From: Chloroflexia bacterium
Lineage (GTDB): Bacteria; Chloroflexota; Chloroflexia; Thermomicrobiales; UBA6265
Assembly: GCA_013694885.1 (NCBI GenBank)
Contig: JACDBO010000108.1
Span: 1 to 6,975 of the forward strand
Reading direction: 5' to 3'
DNA length: 6,975 nt
The notes under the pieces were generated by a model, which was not told where the DNA came from, ran no database searches, and saw only the letters and a list, made by a program, of their open reading frames with translations. Below, piece by piece: positions 1-5,996 of the stretch (position 1 is the first letter of the stretch; each line of letters starts with the position of its first letter). Both the position numbers and the translations under genes were made by a program.

Positions 1-2357
1 ACGCCCACATCGACCTCGCCTGGCTCTGGCCGCTGGCCGAGACGCGGCGCACGATTCGGCGCACGGTCTCGTCAGTCCTGCGGTTGATGGATCAGTACCC
101 GGACTTCACGTTCAACCAGTCGTCGGCGCAGGTTTACGCCTGGCTGGAGGAGGACGACCCTACCCTCTTCGAGCGGGTGCGGGCGCGTATTGCCGAGGGA
201 CGGTGGGAGGCGGTCGGCGGCTCGTGGACGGAACCGGACTGTCAGGTGACAGGAGGCGAGGCGTTCGTCCGCCAACTCTTCTACGGTCAGCGGTACGTTC
301 AGGAGCGATTCGGCATCCGCAACCGGGTCGCCTGGCTGCCCGATGTCTTCGGCTTCTCCGGGGCGATCCCGCAGCTGCTGCGTGGCGCGGGGATTGATGC
401 CTTCTTCACCACCAAGCTGAACTGGAACGAGTCGAACACGTTTCCGTACGACCTCTTCGCGTGGGAGGGGATCGACGGCAGCCGCGTTGTGGCCCATTCG
501 TTCCTCAATCCCAGCCCGGCCCACGGCTACAACGGCAATATCGCGCCACAGGACACGCTTCACACCTGGAAATCGTTCCGCGGCAAGCGGCAGCACGACC
601 AGACGATGCTGGCCTTCGGCTGGGGTGACGGCGGTGGCGGCCCGAGCGAGCAGATGCTCGAGCAGTACGCACGGATCAAGGACTATCCGGTGTTGCCGCG
701 CTTGTCGATGGGCAAGGTCGAGGAGTTCTTCGCAGACCTGACCAACCTGCCGGCGGAGGATCTGCCGGTCTACGTCGGCGAGCAGTACCTGGAGTTGCAT
801 CGGGCCACGCTGACCACGCAGGCGCTGACCAAGCAGCTCAACCGCGCGGCCGAACACCGCCTGGGTGAGGCCGAGGCGTTCGCGGCGCTGGTCGGCGGCA
901 ACTACCCCCACGCGGAGCTCGACGACGCCTGGAAAACGCTGCTGCTGCACCAGTTCCACGACATTCTGCCCGGCTCCTCGATCCACGAGGTCTACGAGGA
1001 CACCCACCCTGCGCTACGCGGCGTCATCGCAACCGCGACGCGCATCCGCGACGACGCCCTGGCGACGATCGCGGGCGGTGGCACGGGAGGCTCCGCAGTC
1101 GGGAACGCCGGTCTCGAACCACAAACGCTCACCGTGCTGCTCCCTGAGGGCGCCGGTCCGGTCGCAACGAGCGAAGGGCGGCCGGTGCCGATGCAGGCGG
1201 TCGAGGGCGGGATGCTGGCCCACGCGCCCGAGCGTAAACTGGACGGGCTCTCGGTTCTCAACCTCGCCGCTATCGAAGAGGACGACACCGCGCCGGTCGA
1301 CTCGGTGACGGCTATGATCGATACGGACCATGCCGTGATCGAGAATGCCCTGCTCCGCGTTGAGATCGGCGGCGACGGGACATTGCATCGGGTTCTCGAC
1401 AAGCATATGGACCGAGATGCCCTCGTCGGGCGCGGCAATCAGCTATGGGCCTACATCGACCGCCCGCGCTCGTGGGACGCCTGGGACATCGATGAGACCT
1501 ACGAGCAGGCCGGCGAAGAGATCGCAACCGTCGATGCCGTTGACCTGGTCGAGGAGGGGCCGCTGCGTGCCGCCGTCCGCGTCCGCCGAACCTGGCGTTC
1601 GACGACCATAACCCAGACATACCGGCTGCTCTCCGGTTCGACGCGGCTCGACATCGTGAGCGAGATCGACTGGCACGAGCGGTTGATGCTGCTGCGGGCG
1701 CGCTTCCCAGTCAACGTCCATGCCCACGAGGCGACGTTCGAGACGATGTACGGTGTCGAGCATCGCCCCACACACCGCAACACGACCTGGGAGCGGATCC
1801 GATTCGAAGTCAGCGCGCACCGTTTCGTCGATCTCTCGGAACCGGGCTACGGTGTCGCACTGCTGAACGACAGCAAGTACGGTCACAGCGTCCTCGGCCA
1901 GACGATCGGCATCAGCCTCGTTCGCGGGCCGCTCTACCCAGACCCACTTGCCGACGAGGGCGCTCACCGGTTCACCTACAGCCTCTTCCCGCATCGCGGC
2001 ACCTGGGTCGAGGCGGGCGTTACCCACCAGGCACGCGCCCTCAACAGCCCACTCGTCGCGGTGCCAGCGGCCACGGATGCCCACAAAAGCGACCCGTTCG
2101 TCACGATCCACGGGCTTGATCTCGCCTTCGGCGCCCTCAAACGCGCGCACGACCGCGACGCCCTGGTGGTGCGCGTCTATGAGCCGCATGGCGCTCGCGG
2201 CAGGGCGACCCTGTCGTTCAGACCGGTGATTCGCTCCGTCCGCCGCGTCAACCTGCTCGAAGAGGAGCTCGATGATGGGCAATTGCCAGTTTCGAACCAG
2301 GCTGTCGAACTGGACGTGCGCCCGTTCGAGGTCATATCGCTGCTCATCGAGGTATAG
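1..2357 (+). CDS. Glycoside hydrolase family 38 alpha-mannosidase, 5'-truncated by the window edge
   Basis: Retaining, metal-dependent alpha-mannosidase that removes alpha-linked mannose from glycans, probably in the cytoplasm; substrate and linkage are not readable. The frame is open from the left edge (first full codon at base 3), giving 784 visible residues. Bases 1-2 (AC) fit the His codon of the family motif GHAHID. Seen, in fragment numbering: HIDLAWLW at 2-9, whose H2 and D4 match the family's metal ligands; WLPDVFGFSG with the presumed nucleophile D114; GWGDGGGGPS around D209; and HQFHDILPGSS, whose H319 and D320 match the last metal ligand and its neighbour. The rest is the beta-rich C-terminal half. 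Bacterial members run about 1,000 residues, so roughly 220-250 N-terminal residues, including the start, lie outside. No frameshift or lost catalytic residue is seen. An internal TTG at 84 is not the start, because the conserved metal motif lies upstream of it. No sugar transporter or regulator partner is visible. Confidence 0.95.
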   Translation, partial: AHIDLAWLWPLAETRRTIRRTVSSVLRLMDQYPDFTFNQSSAQVYAWLEEDDPTLFERVRARIAEGRWEAVGGSWTEPDCQVTGGEAFVRQLFYGQRYVQERFGIRNRVAWLPDVFGFSGAIPQLLRGAGIDAFFTTKLNWNESNTFPYDLFAWEGIDGSRVVAHSFLNPSPAHGYNGNIAPQDTLHTWKSFRGKRQHDQTMLAFGWGDGGGGPSEQMLEQYARIKDYPVLPRLSMGKVEEFFADLTNLPAEDLPVYVGEQYLELHRATLTTQALTKQLNRAAEHRLGEAEAFAALVGGNYPHAELDDAWKTLLLHQFHDILPGSSIHEVYEDTHPALRGVIATATRIRDDALATIAGGGTGGSAVGNAGLEPQTLTVLLPEGAGPVATSEGRPVPMQAVEGGMLAHAPERKLDGLSVLNLAAIEEDDTAPVDSVTAMIDTDHAVIENALLRVEIGGDGTLHRVLDKHMDRDALVGRGNQLWAYIDRPRSWDAWDIDETYEQAGEEIATVDAVDLVEEGPLRAAVRVRRTWRSTTITQTYRLLSGSTRLDIVSEIDWHERLMLLRARFPVNVHAHEATFETMYGVEHRPTHRNTTWERIRFEVSAHRFVDLSEPGYGVALLNDSKYGHSVLGQTIGISLVRGPLYPDPLADEGAHRFTYSLFPHRGTWVEAGVTHQARALNSPLVAVPAATDAHKSDPFVTIHGLDLAFGALKRAHDRDALVVRVYEPHGARGRATLSFRPVIRSVRRVNLLEEELDDGQLPVSNQAVELDVRPFEVISLLIEV

Positions 2358-2398
2358 CGCGCCAGGCGTGCCAACGGATCGTTGACGCGGGTCGTCGC

Positions 2399-2417
2399 GG
2401 TGTGGCCCAGGCACACC
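2399..2417. terminator. Small hairpin in the convergent gap between the mannosidase and ltaE (weak terminator candidate)
   Basis: The 80-bp gap 2358-2437 lies between two converging stop codons, where a bidirectional terminator would be expected. The only clean hairpin seen is GGTGTG (2399-2404) pairing with CACACC (2412-2417) over a 7-nt loop. No T-tract follows on either strand, so it is not a canonical intrinsic terminator. Nothing else was recognised in the gap. Confidence 0.25.
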
Positions 2418-2437
2418 TACTGGAATGGCCGGAACCG

Positions 2438-3466
2438 TCAGGCGATCACCGCTTGCACCGCGGAGACGGCGCGCTCGCAGTCATTTCGGGAAACGTCGAG
2501 GTGCGTGACCGCGCGAACCACGCTGCCCTGCCCACGACCGCTCATCCGGACGCCGTGGGCCATCAGCCGCTCGTTGAGCTCGGCGGCCGTGATGCCGAGC
2601 GAGCCGACATCGAAGAAGAGGATGTTGGTCTCGACCGGGCCGTTCACCAGCTCGATGCCGGGGATCGCCGCCAACCCCGCTTCGAGCAGCTTGGCGTTGG
2701 CGTGGTCCTCGGAGAGTCGATCGACATGGTGTTCAAGCGCGTAGGTGCCCGCGGCGGCGATGATCCCGGCCTGCCGCATGGCCCCGCCGAATAGGTGCTT
2801 GAAACGCCGCGCCTCGTCGATGAATGCCGCCGCACCGGCCAACACGGCGCCGACCGGCGCGCCGAGTCCCTTGGAGAGGTCAATCCAGACGGTATCGACG
2901 TGCGACGCGAACGCTGTAGCTGGCTGTCCGCTGGCGACGACCGCGTTCATCAACCGTGCGCCGTCCATATGCAGCGCCACTTCGTGCTCGTCGGCCAGGT
3001 CGCGTAGTTCGGCGAGCCGTTCCAGATCCCAGACGGCGCCGCCACCCATGTTGGTCGTGTTCTCGACCGAGATCAGGCTGGTGCGCGAACTGTGCGTGCC
3101 GCCGGGGTCGAGCAACGGCCGAATCTGCGCCGCCGTGAACCGGCCGCGGACCGCCGCGACCGGTCGCAGCAGCACGTTCGCCAGCACCGCCGGTCCGCCC
3201 GCCTCCGCGATGACGGGGTGCGCGAATTGATCGAGGATCACCGCGTCGCCCCGCCGGCAGTGGACGGCGAAGGCAATGGCGTTGCACATCGTGCCCGAGG
3301 GCAGAAAGAGCGCGGCCTGCTTGCCAGTCAGCGCCGCGACCTGCTCTTGCAGTGCGTTGACTGTTGGATCCTCGCGAATCTGCTCGTCACCGACCGGCGC
3401 CTCGGCCATGAACCGCCGCATCGCCGCCGTCGGCCTCGTCGCCGTATCGCTGGACAGATCGATCAT
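2438..3466 (-). CDS. ltaE: Low-specificity L-threonine aldolase (PLP-dependent)
   Basis: Cytoplasmic fold-type I PLP enzyme that cleaves L-threonine and L-allo-threonine to glycine and acetaldehyde. It has 342 residues (E. coli LtaE has 333), so it is full length. Seen: N-terminal IDLSSDTATRPT, the family opening; LPSGTMCN at 55-62 in the cofactor phosphate region; FAHP with H83; H125 ahead of ISVENTTN (132-139); HMDGARL at 166-172 with D168 and R171, which contact the pyridine nitrogen and carboxylate in the family; and DLSKGLGAPVG, with K199 as the Schiff-base lysine. ENTTN replaces the commoner ENTHN, probably a lineage variant. The ATG at 3466 is well supported: AAGGAG lies 11 nt upstream and the conserved opening begins at residue 2. 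The gene is transcribed alone, divergent from the transporter and convergent with the mannosidase. Serine or phenylserine aldolase activity is possible, since the family is promiscuous. Confidence 0.95.
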   Translation of the reverse strand: MIDLSSDTATRPTAAMRRFMAEAPVGDEQIREDPTVNALQEQVAALTGKQAALFLPSGTMCNAIAFAVHCRRGDAVILDQFAHPVIAEAGGPAVLANVLLRPVAAVRGRFTAAQIRPLLDPGGTHSSRTSLISVENTTNMGGGAVWDLERLAELRDLADEHEVALHMDGARLMNAVVASGQPATAFASHVDTVWIDLSKGLGAPVGAVLAGAAAFIDEARRFKHLFGGAMRQAGIIAAAGTYALEHHVDRLSEDHANAKLLEAGLAAIPGIELVNGPVETNILFFDVGSLGITAAELNERLMAHGVRMSGRGQGSVVRAVTHLDVSRNDCERAVSAVQAVIA

Positions 3467-3477
3467 CAGTGTTGCGT

Positions 3478-3483
3478 CTCCTT
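3478..3483 (-). promoter_or_regulatory. Shine-Dalgarno site of ltaE
   Basis: CTCCTT on the plus strand reads AAGGAG on the minus strand, 11 nt before the ATG at 3466. It is a strong anti-16S match and fixes the ltaE start. Confidence 0.8.
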
Positions 3484-3530
3484 GCTGGTTCTCTGTGATT
3501 CCGCCGGCGGCCGCACCGGAAGTCGCGCCG

Positions 3531-3536
3531 ATTGTA
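3531..3536 (-). promoter_or_regulatory. Candidate -10 element for ltaE
   Basis: ATTGTA on the plus strand reads TACAAT on the minus strand, five of six matches to TATAAT. A start about 7 nt downstream would give an ltaE leader of roughly 57 nt. No convincing -35 is seen at 16-18 nt upstream, so the call rests on the -10 and its position in a short divergent gap. Confidence 0.35.
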
Positions 3537-3551
3537 CGCGCAGTTCGCGGG

Positions 3552-3557
3552 TATACT
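3552..3557 (+). promoter_or_regulatory. Candidate -10 element for the MFS transporter
   Basis: TATACT, five of six matches to TATAAT, lies in one of the few A/T-containing patches of this GC-rich gap. Transcription would begin near 3564, giving a leader of about 62 nt. The best -35-like hexamer upstream is TTGTAC at 3532-3537, but its 14-nt spacing is too short for a normal sigma-70 promoter. That hexamer also overlaps the opposing ltaE -10 candidate. Confidence 0.4.
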
Positions 3558-3564
3558 TTCGGTG

Positions 3565-3598
3565 AAGCGGGCGCCCCACGCTAAACGCCCTTCCGCTT
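3565..3598 (+). promoter_or_regulatory. 5'-leader hairpin upstream of the MFS transporter
   Basis: AAGC (3565-3568) pairs with GCTT (3595-3598), and GGGCG (3569-3573) pairs with CGCCC (3586-3590). This leaves a 4-nt TTCC bulge and a 12-nt loop. The stem begins almost exactly where the transcript from the TATACT element should start, so it may protect the 5' end or modulate expression. It matches no riboswitch class that I recognise. The stem is GC-rich, so chance cannot be excluded. Confidence 0.35.
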
Positions 3599-3625
3599 AC
3601 GCCCTCCCCCGGGACGATCTCCTGT

Positions 3626-4957
3626 ATGCGTTCGTTCATTTTGCGGTTTCTCGGTTTCAGCCGCGACATCAAGCTCTTTCTTTTCTATAGCCTCCTCGCC
3701 AATATCGGCTTCGGTGTCTATCAACTCATCTTCAACCTCTACCTCTATGAGCTGGACTTCCGCGAGGATGCCATCGGCCTCTTCAGCGCGATCCAGACGC
3801 TGGCGATGGCCGGCACCGCGATCTCGCTCGGCATGCTGCTGCGCCGGTTCGGCACGTGGCGATGCATCGCCGGCGGGGTCGCGATCTACGGCGTCGCCTG
3901 TCTCGGACTGGCGCTCTCGAGTGCCGGCTGGCTGATCGCGCCGCTCTCCGCGCTGGCCGGCGTCGGCATGGCGTTCATCTTTACAACGACGATGCCGTTC
4001 CTGATCGAGTGGGCGCGCTACGACCAGCGGGCCGAGGCGTCGGCCGTCGCTTTCTCGGTCATCGCCCTGGCCGCCACCCTCGGCGCCTTGATCGGCGGTG
4101 TCGCGCCGACGTTGCTGGCGGCACTCCCCGGCGTCGAGTCAGGAAGCGCCGGTGCATTCCGGGCTGTGCTGCTCGTCGGCACCGTGGTGACCTTCTGCGG
4201 ACTGGCGCCGCTGCTGCGAATGGGCGACGTGCGTCGGGGCAAGCCGGTTGCCGCCCATGATGCCGCTGACGTGACTGAGAGCCCCGCCGATCGCCGGCAG
4301 TCCCGACGCGACTTGGTCGTCTTTGTCGCGGTCGGCGGGTTGATGGCGCTCGGCGCCGGTATGGTCGTTCCGTTCTACAACGTCTACCTGTTCACGCTCG
4401 GCGCCTCGGCCCGTGATGTCGGCTTCGTTTATGCCTTGGGCGGGCTGGCCGCCGCTGTCTGTGGACTCTGGGCGCCGGCCCTCTCTCGCCGGCTCGGCTC
4501 GCTCCAGGCCGTCCTGGTCGTCCGCAGCGCCGGGGTACCGATCTACCTGCTGCTGATCCTGGTGCCGTCCTACGGGATCGCCGTGTTCGCCCATCTCGTG
4601 CGGCAGACGAGCATCGCGATGGCCTGGCCGATCGACTCCACCTTCATCGCCGAGGTACTGCCGGCGCGCCACCGCGCCGCGATCTTCGGTTGGCGCTCCG
4701 GCGCGTGGAACCTTGGCTGGTCGGTGGCCAGTCTGGCCGGCGGCTGGCTCATCGTCGTCGGTGGCTACAATTGGCCGTTCCTCGGCTTCACCGTCTTCTC
4801 GTTGGCTGCCGCGGCTGTCTACTATCTCTATTTCGGTCGGCATCCGAAGGTGCGTGCCGGCGACGTGCCGTCCGCCCTTCCGCGGCATCGACGCGCGCGC
4901 GCCGCCGCGGCGAGTCCCGACGTGGCCGTCGACCGGGAGGAGGAAGCACCTGGCTGA
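3626..4957 (+). CDS. MFS transporter, 12 predicted membrane helices, substrate unknown
   Basis: Major facilitator superfamily permease of 443 residues in the cytoplasmic membrane, probably a proton-coupled exporter or uptake carrier. Hydrophobic segments are seen near residues 17-41, 51-71, 79-97, 101-124, 139-166, 179-197, 229-254, 263-283, 295-313, 317-335, 350-375 and 380-403. This is the usual 6+6 layout, with a charged cytoplasmic loop at 198-228. GMLLRRFGTWR (69-79), after helix 2, is a degenerate motif A; LSRRLGS (286-292) is its counterpart in the second half. The C-terminal tail of about 40 residues is Arg-rich, then Glu-rich. The ATG at 3626 is the only sensible start, since helix 1 follows directly, but the ribosome site is poor: at best GGGA, 11 nt upstream. 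The gene stands alone between divergent ltaE and a convergent operon, so context gives no substrate. The fold call is firm and the direction of transport is unknown. Confidence 0.9.
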   Translation: MRSFILRFLGFSRDIKLFLFYSLLANIGFGVYQLIFNLYLYELDFREDAIGLFSAIQTLAMAGTAISLGMLLRRFGTWRCIAGGVAIYGVACLGLALSSAGWLIAPLSALAGVGMAFIFTTTMPFLIEWARYDQRAEASAVAFSVIALAATLGALIGGVAPTLLAALPGVESGSAGAFRAVLLVGTVVTFCGLAPLLRMGDVRRGKPVAAHDAADVTESPADRRQSRRDLVVFVAVGGLMALGAGMVVPFYNVYLFTLGASARDVGFVYALGGLAAAVCGLWAPALSRRLGSLQAVLVVRSAGVPIYLLLILVPSYGIAVFAHLVRQTSIAMAWPIDSTFIAEVLPARHRAAIFGWRSGAWNLGWSVASLAGGWLIVVGGYNWPFLGFTVFSLAAAAVYYLYFGRHPKVRAGDVPSALPRHRRARAAAASPDVAVDREEEAPG

Positions 4958-4960
4958 ACG

Positions 4961-4991
4961 AACCCGGCCCATCCGGCGTCGAGCCGGGGTT
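4961..4991. terminator. Convergent-gap hairpin overlapping the stop of the ParB-like gene (terminator candidate)
   Basis: AACCCGGC (4961-4968) pairs with GCCGGGGTT (4983-4991), giving 8 base pairs with one bulged G (4986) and a 14-nt loop. It fills the 32-bp gap between the transporter stop (4955-4957) and the opposing stop (4990-4992), and includes two bases of the latter. The position suits a bidirectional terminator, but no T-tract follows on either strand, so termination would be non-canonical or Rho-dependent. Confidence 0.35.
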
Positions 4992-5982
4992 ATCCGTTGC
5001 TGGTGTATGACTCGTCCCGCTCCCTCGTGCCGGAGCGAGGCCGGGGCCAGCGGCGCAGGCGGCGGCGGCGGCGCTCCGCCTGCTGGTCAGCGTCCGGGGA
5101 GCGGGTGTTGCCGAGCAGGGTCCGCAGGCGCTCGCCGACCGGGCGGGGCGCGGTCATGATCGTCGCGTAGTCAGACGCCGAGGCCACCGGGCCGACGTCG
5201 TGCCCCTCCCGCTCTTCGAGCTCGTGGCGGTGCCTCATGACCCACAGGTAAATGTCCGCCTCAGTGTAGGCCGGGAAGGCTTCCAGCACGCCGCGGTCAC
5301 GCACCACCCGCACGATCGGGAGGTAGATGTAGGTGTACCAATCGTTTGCCGCCTCGGGCACCGTTGCGCCTCGGCCCCAGATCGATGAGAGCCAGCGTCG
5401 GTGGAGCTCGATCTGCTCGAAAATCTCGTCGTAGCGGCCGAGGGCGGTCGGGCGGATATCGTGCTCGGGCTGGAGCTGGTCGAGGTCGGTCTTGCGCAGA
5501 AACTCGCCGTACTCCGCTTGCAACAGCAGCTCGGTCGGCGCCATCCGGGAACTGAGCGGGGCGCGGACGTGCCCCTCGATGACCTCGGCGTCGATGAACT
5601 CGACTCCCCGCTCCCGCGCCACTGAGACGCGGTGGTTGCCGTCCTTGACGAAGTAGATGTCGCCGACCTTGTAGAGCTGGATCGGTGGCAGCCGGACATC
5701 CTCGTAGTAGGCACGGTCGATGTTCTGCCACCGGCCGCGGGTGGCGGCGCGGCGCGGCAGGAAGGCGCGGTCGAAGTCCTGAAATCGATCCATGCTGCCG
5801 ACGATCTGGCGCACCGGCACGGTCTGCATCCCGCGATAGCTCTCCGTCTCGGGCGAGAGCCGGCGGCGTAGCTCGTGGAACGGCAGCAGATCGTTGCGCC
5901 GGCCACGCATCGCCGCCAGCAAATCATGGAGAAACGCCTTGTGCCGCGCACGCTCGAAGTCGGTGCGGAGTTGGTCTTCCAT
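4990..5982 (-). CDS. ParB/sulfiredoxin-fold protein of unknown function, DGNHR motif
   Basis: A 330-residue soluble protein whose biochemical role I do not know. Seen: a charged helical N-terminus (1-50); a segment with VPVRQIVGS (55-63), which starts ParB-like domains; then LPPIQLYKVGD (98-108) and YFVKDGNHRVSVARERG (110-126). This is the strand-turn-helix of the ParB N-terminal/Srx fold. DGNHR (114-118) sits where ParB has its GERR-type nucleotide box and where free-serine kinases and sulfiredoxin have related G-x-H-R loops. A helical domain (about 148-260) follows, ending in YTEADIYLWVMRHRHELEE. The tail is Arg-rich (304-321). I recall similar proteins in Chloroflexota, sometimes annotated ParB-like, DUF4032 or universal stress protein. 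There is no helix-turn-helix typical of a DNA-binding ParB. The reading frame stays open to 6084, but ATG 5982 is preferred because AAGGAA lies 8 nt before it and the extra 34 residues would overlap the upstream gene. It is the second gene of a two-gene operon. Confidence 0.85.
   Translation of the reverse strand: MEDQLRTDFERARHKAFLHDLLAAMRGRRNDLLPFHELRRRLSPETESYRGMQTVPVRQIVGSMDRFQDFDRAFLPRRAATRGRWQNIDRAYYEDVRLPPIQLYKVGDIYFVKDGNHRVSVARERGVEFIDAEVIEGHVRAPLSSRMAPTELLLQAEYGEFLRKTDLDQLQPEHDIRPTALGRYDEIFEQIELHRRWLSSIWGRGATVPEAANDWYTYIYLPIVRVVRDRGVLEAFPAYTEADIYLWVMRHRHELEEREGHDVGPVASASDYATIMTAPRPVGERLRTLLGNTRSPDADQQAERRRRRLRRWPRPRSGTRERDESYTSNG
5058..5072. repeat. Short GGC trinucleotide repeat, five units
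   Basis: Five perfect GGC units lie inside the 3' end of the ParB-like gene. On the coding strand they give part of the arginine run of the tail (residues 304-308). The tract could vary in length by slippage without shifting the frame. Confidence 0.6.
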
Positions 5983-5990
5983 GCGTGAGG

Positions 5991-5996
5991 TTCCTT
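5991..5996 (-). promoter_or_regulatory. Shine-Dalgarno site of the ParB-like gene, overlapping the upstream stop
   Basis: TTCCTT on the plus strand reads AAGGAA on the minus strand, 8 nt before the ATG at 5982. It shares a base with the TGA stop (5996-5998) of the metallophosphoesterase. It decides the start of the ParB-like gene and points to translational coupling. Confidence 0.75.

Noticed and set aside
72..1007. Long minus-strand open frame (311 codons) opposite the mannosidase
   Set aside because: The plus strand here carries unmistakable GH38 motifs. The reverse frame is a mirror of GC-rich codons, with no recognisable domain and no ribosome site noted.
1443..2414. Long minus-strand open frame (323 codons) opposite the mannosidase C-terminal half
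   Set aside because: It is antisense to the continuous GH38 frame, has no recognisable motif, and is rich in Arg, Gly and Val as expected for shadow frames in high-GC DNA.
3532..3557. TTGTAC ... TATACT as a complete sigma-70 promoter for the transporter
   Set aside because: The spacer is only 14 bp, below the usual 16-18, so only the -10 element was kept.
3092..3565. Plus-strand open frame opposite the start of ltaE, running into the intergenic gap
   Set aside because: It is antisense to conserved aldolase sequence and its product is Arg-rich with no motif. It also reads through both promoter candidates.
4139..4972. Minus-strand open frame (277 codons) opposite the MFS transporter
   Set aside because: The plus strand gives twelve clean hydrophobic segments. 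The antisense product is hydrophilic, low-complexity and unrecognisable.
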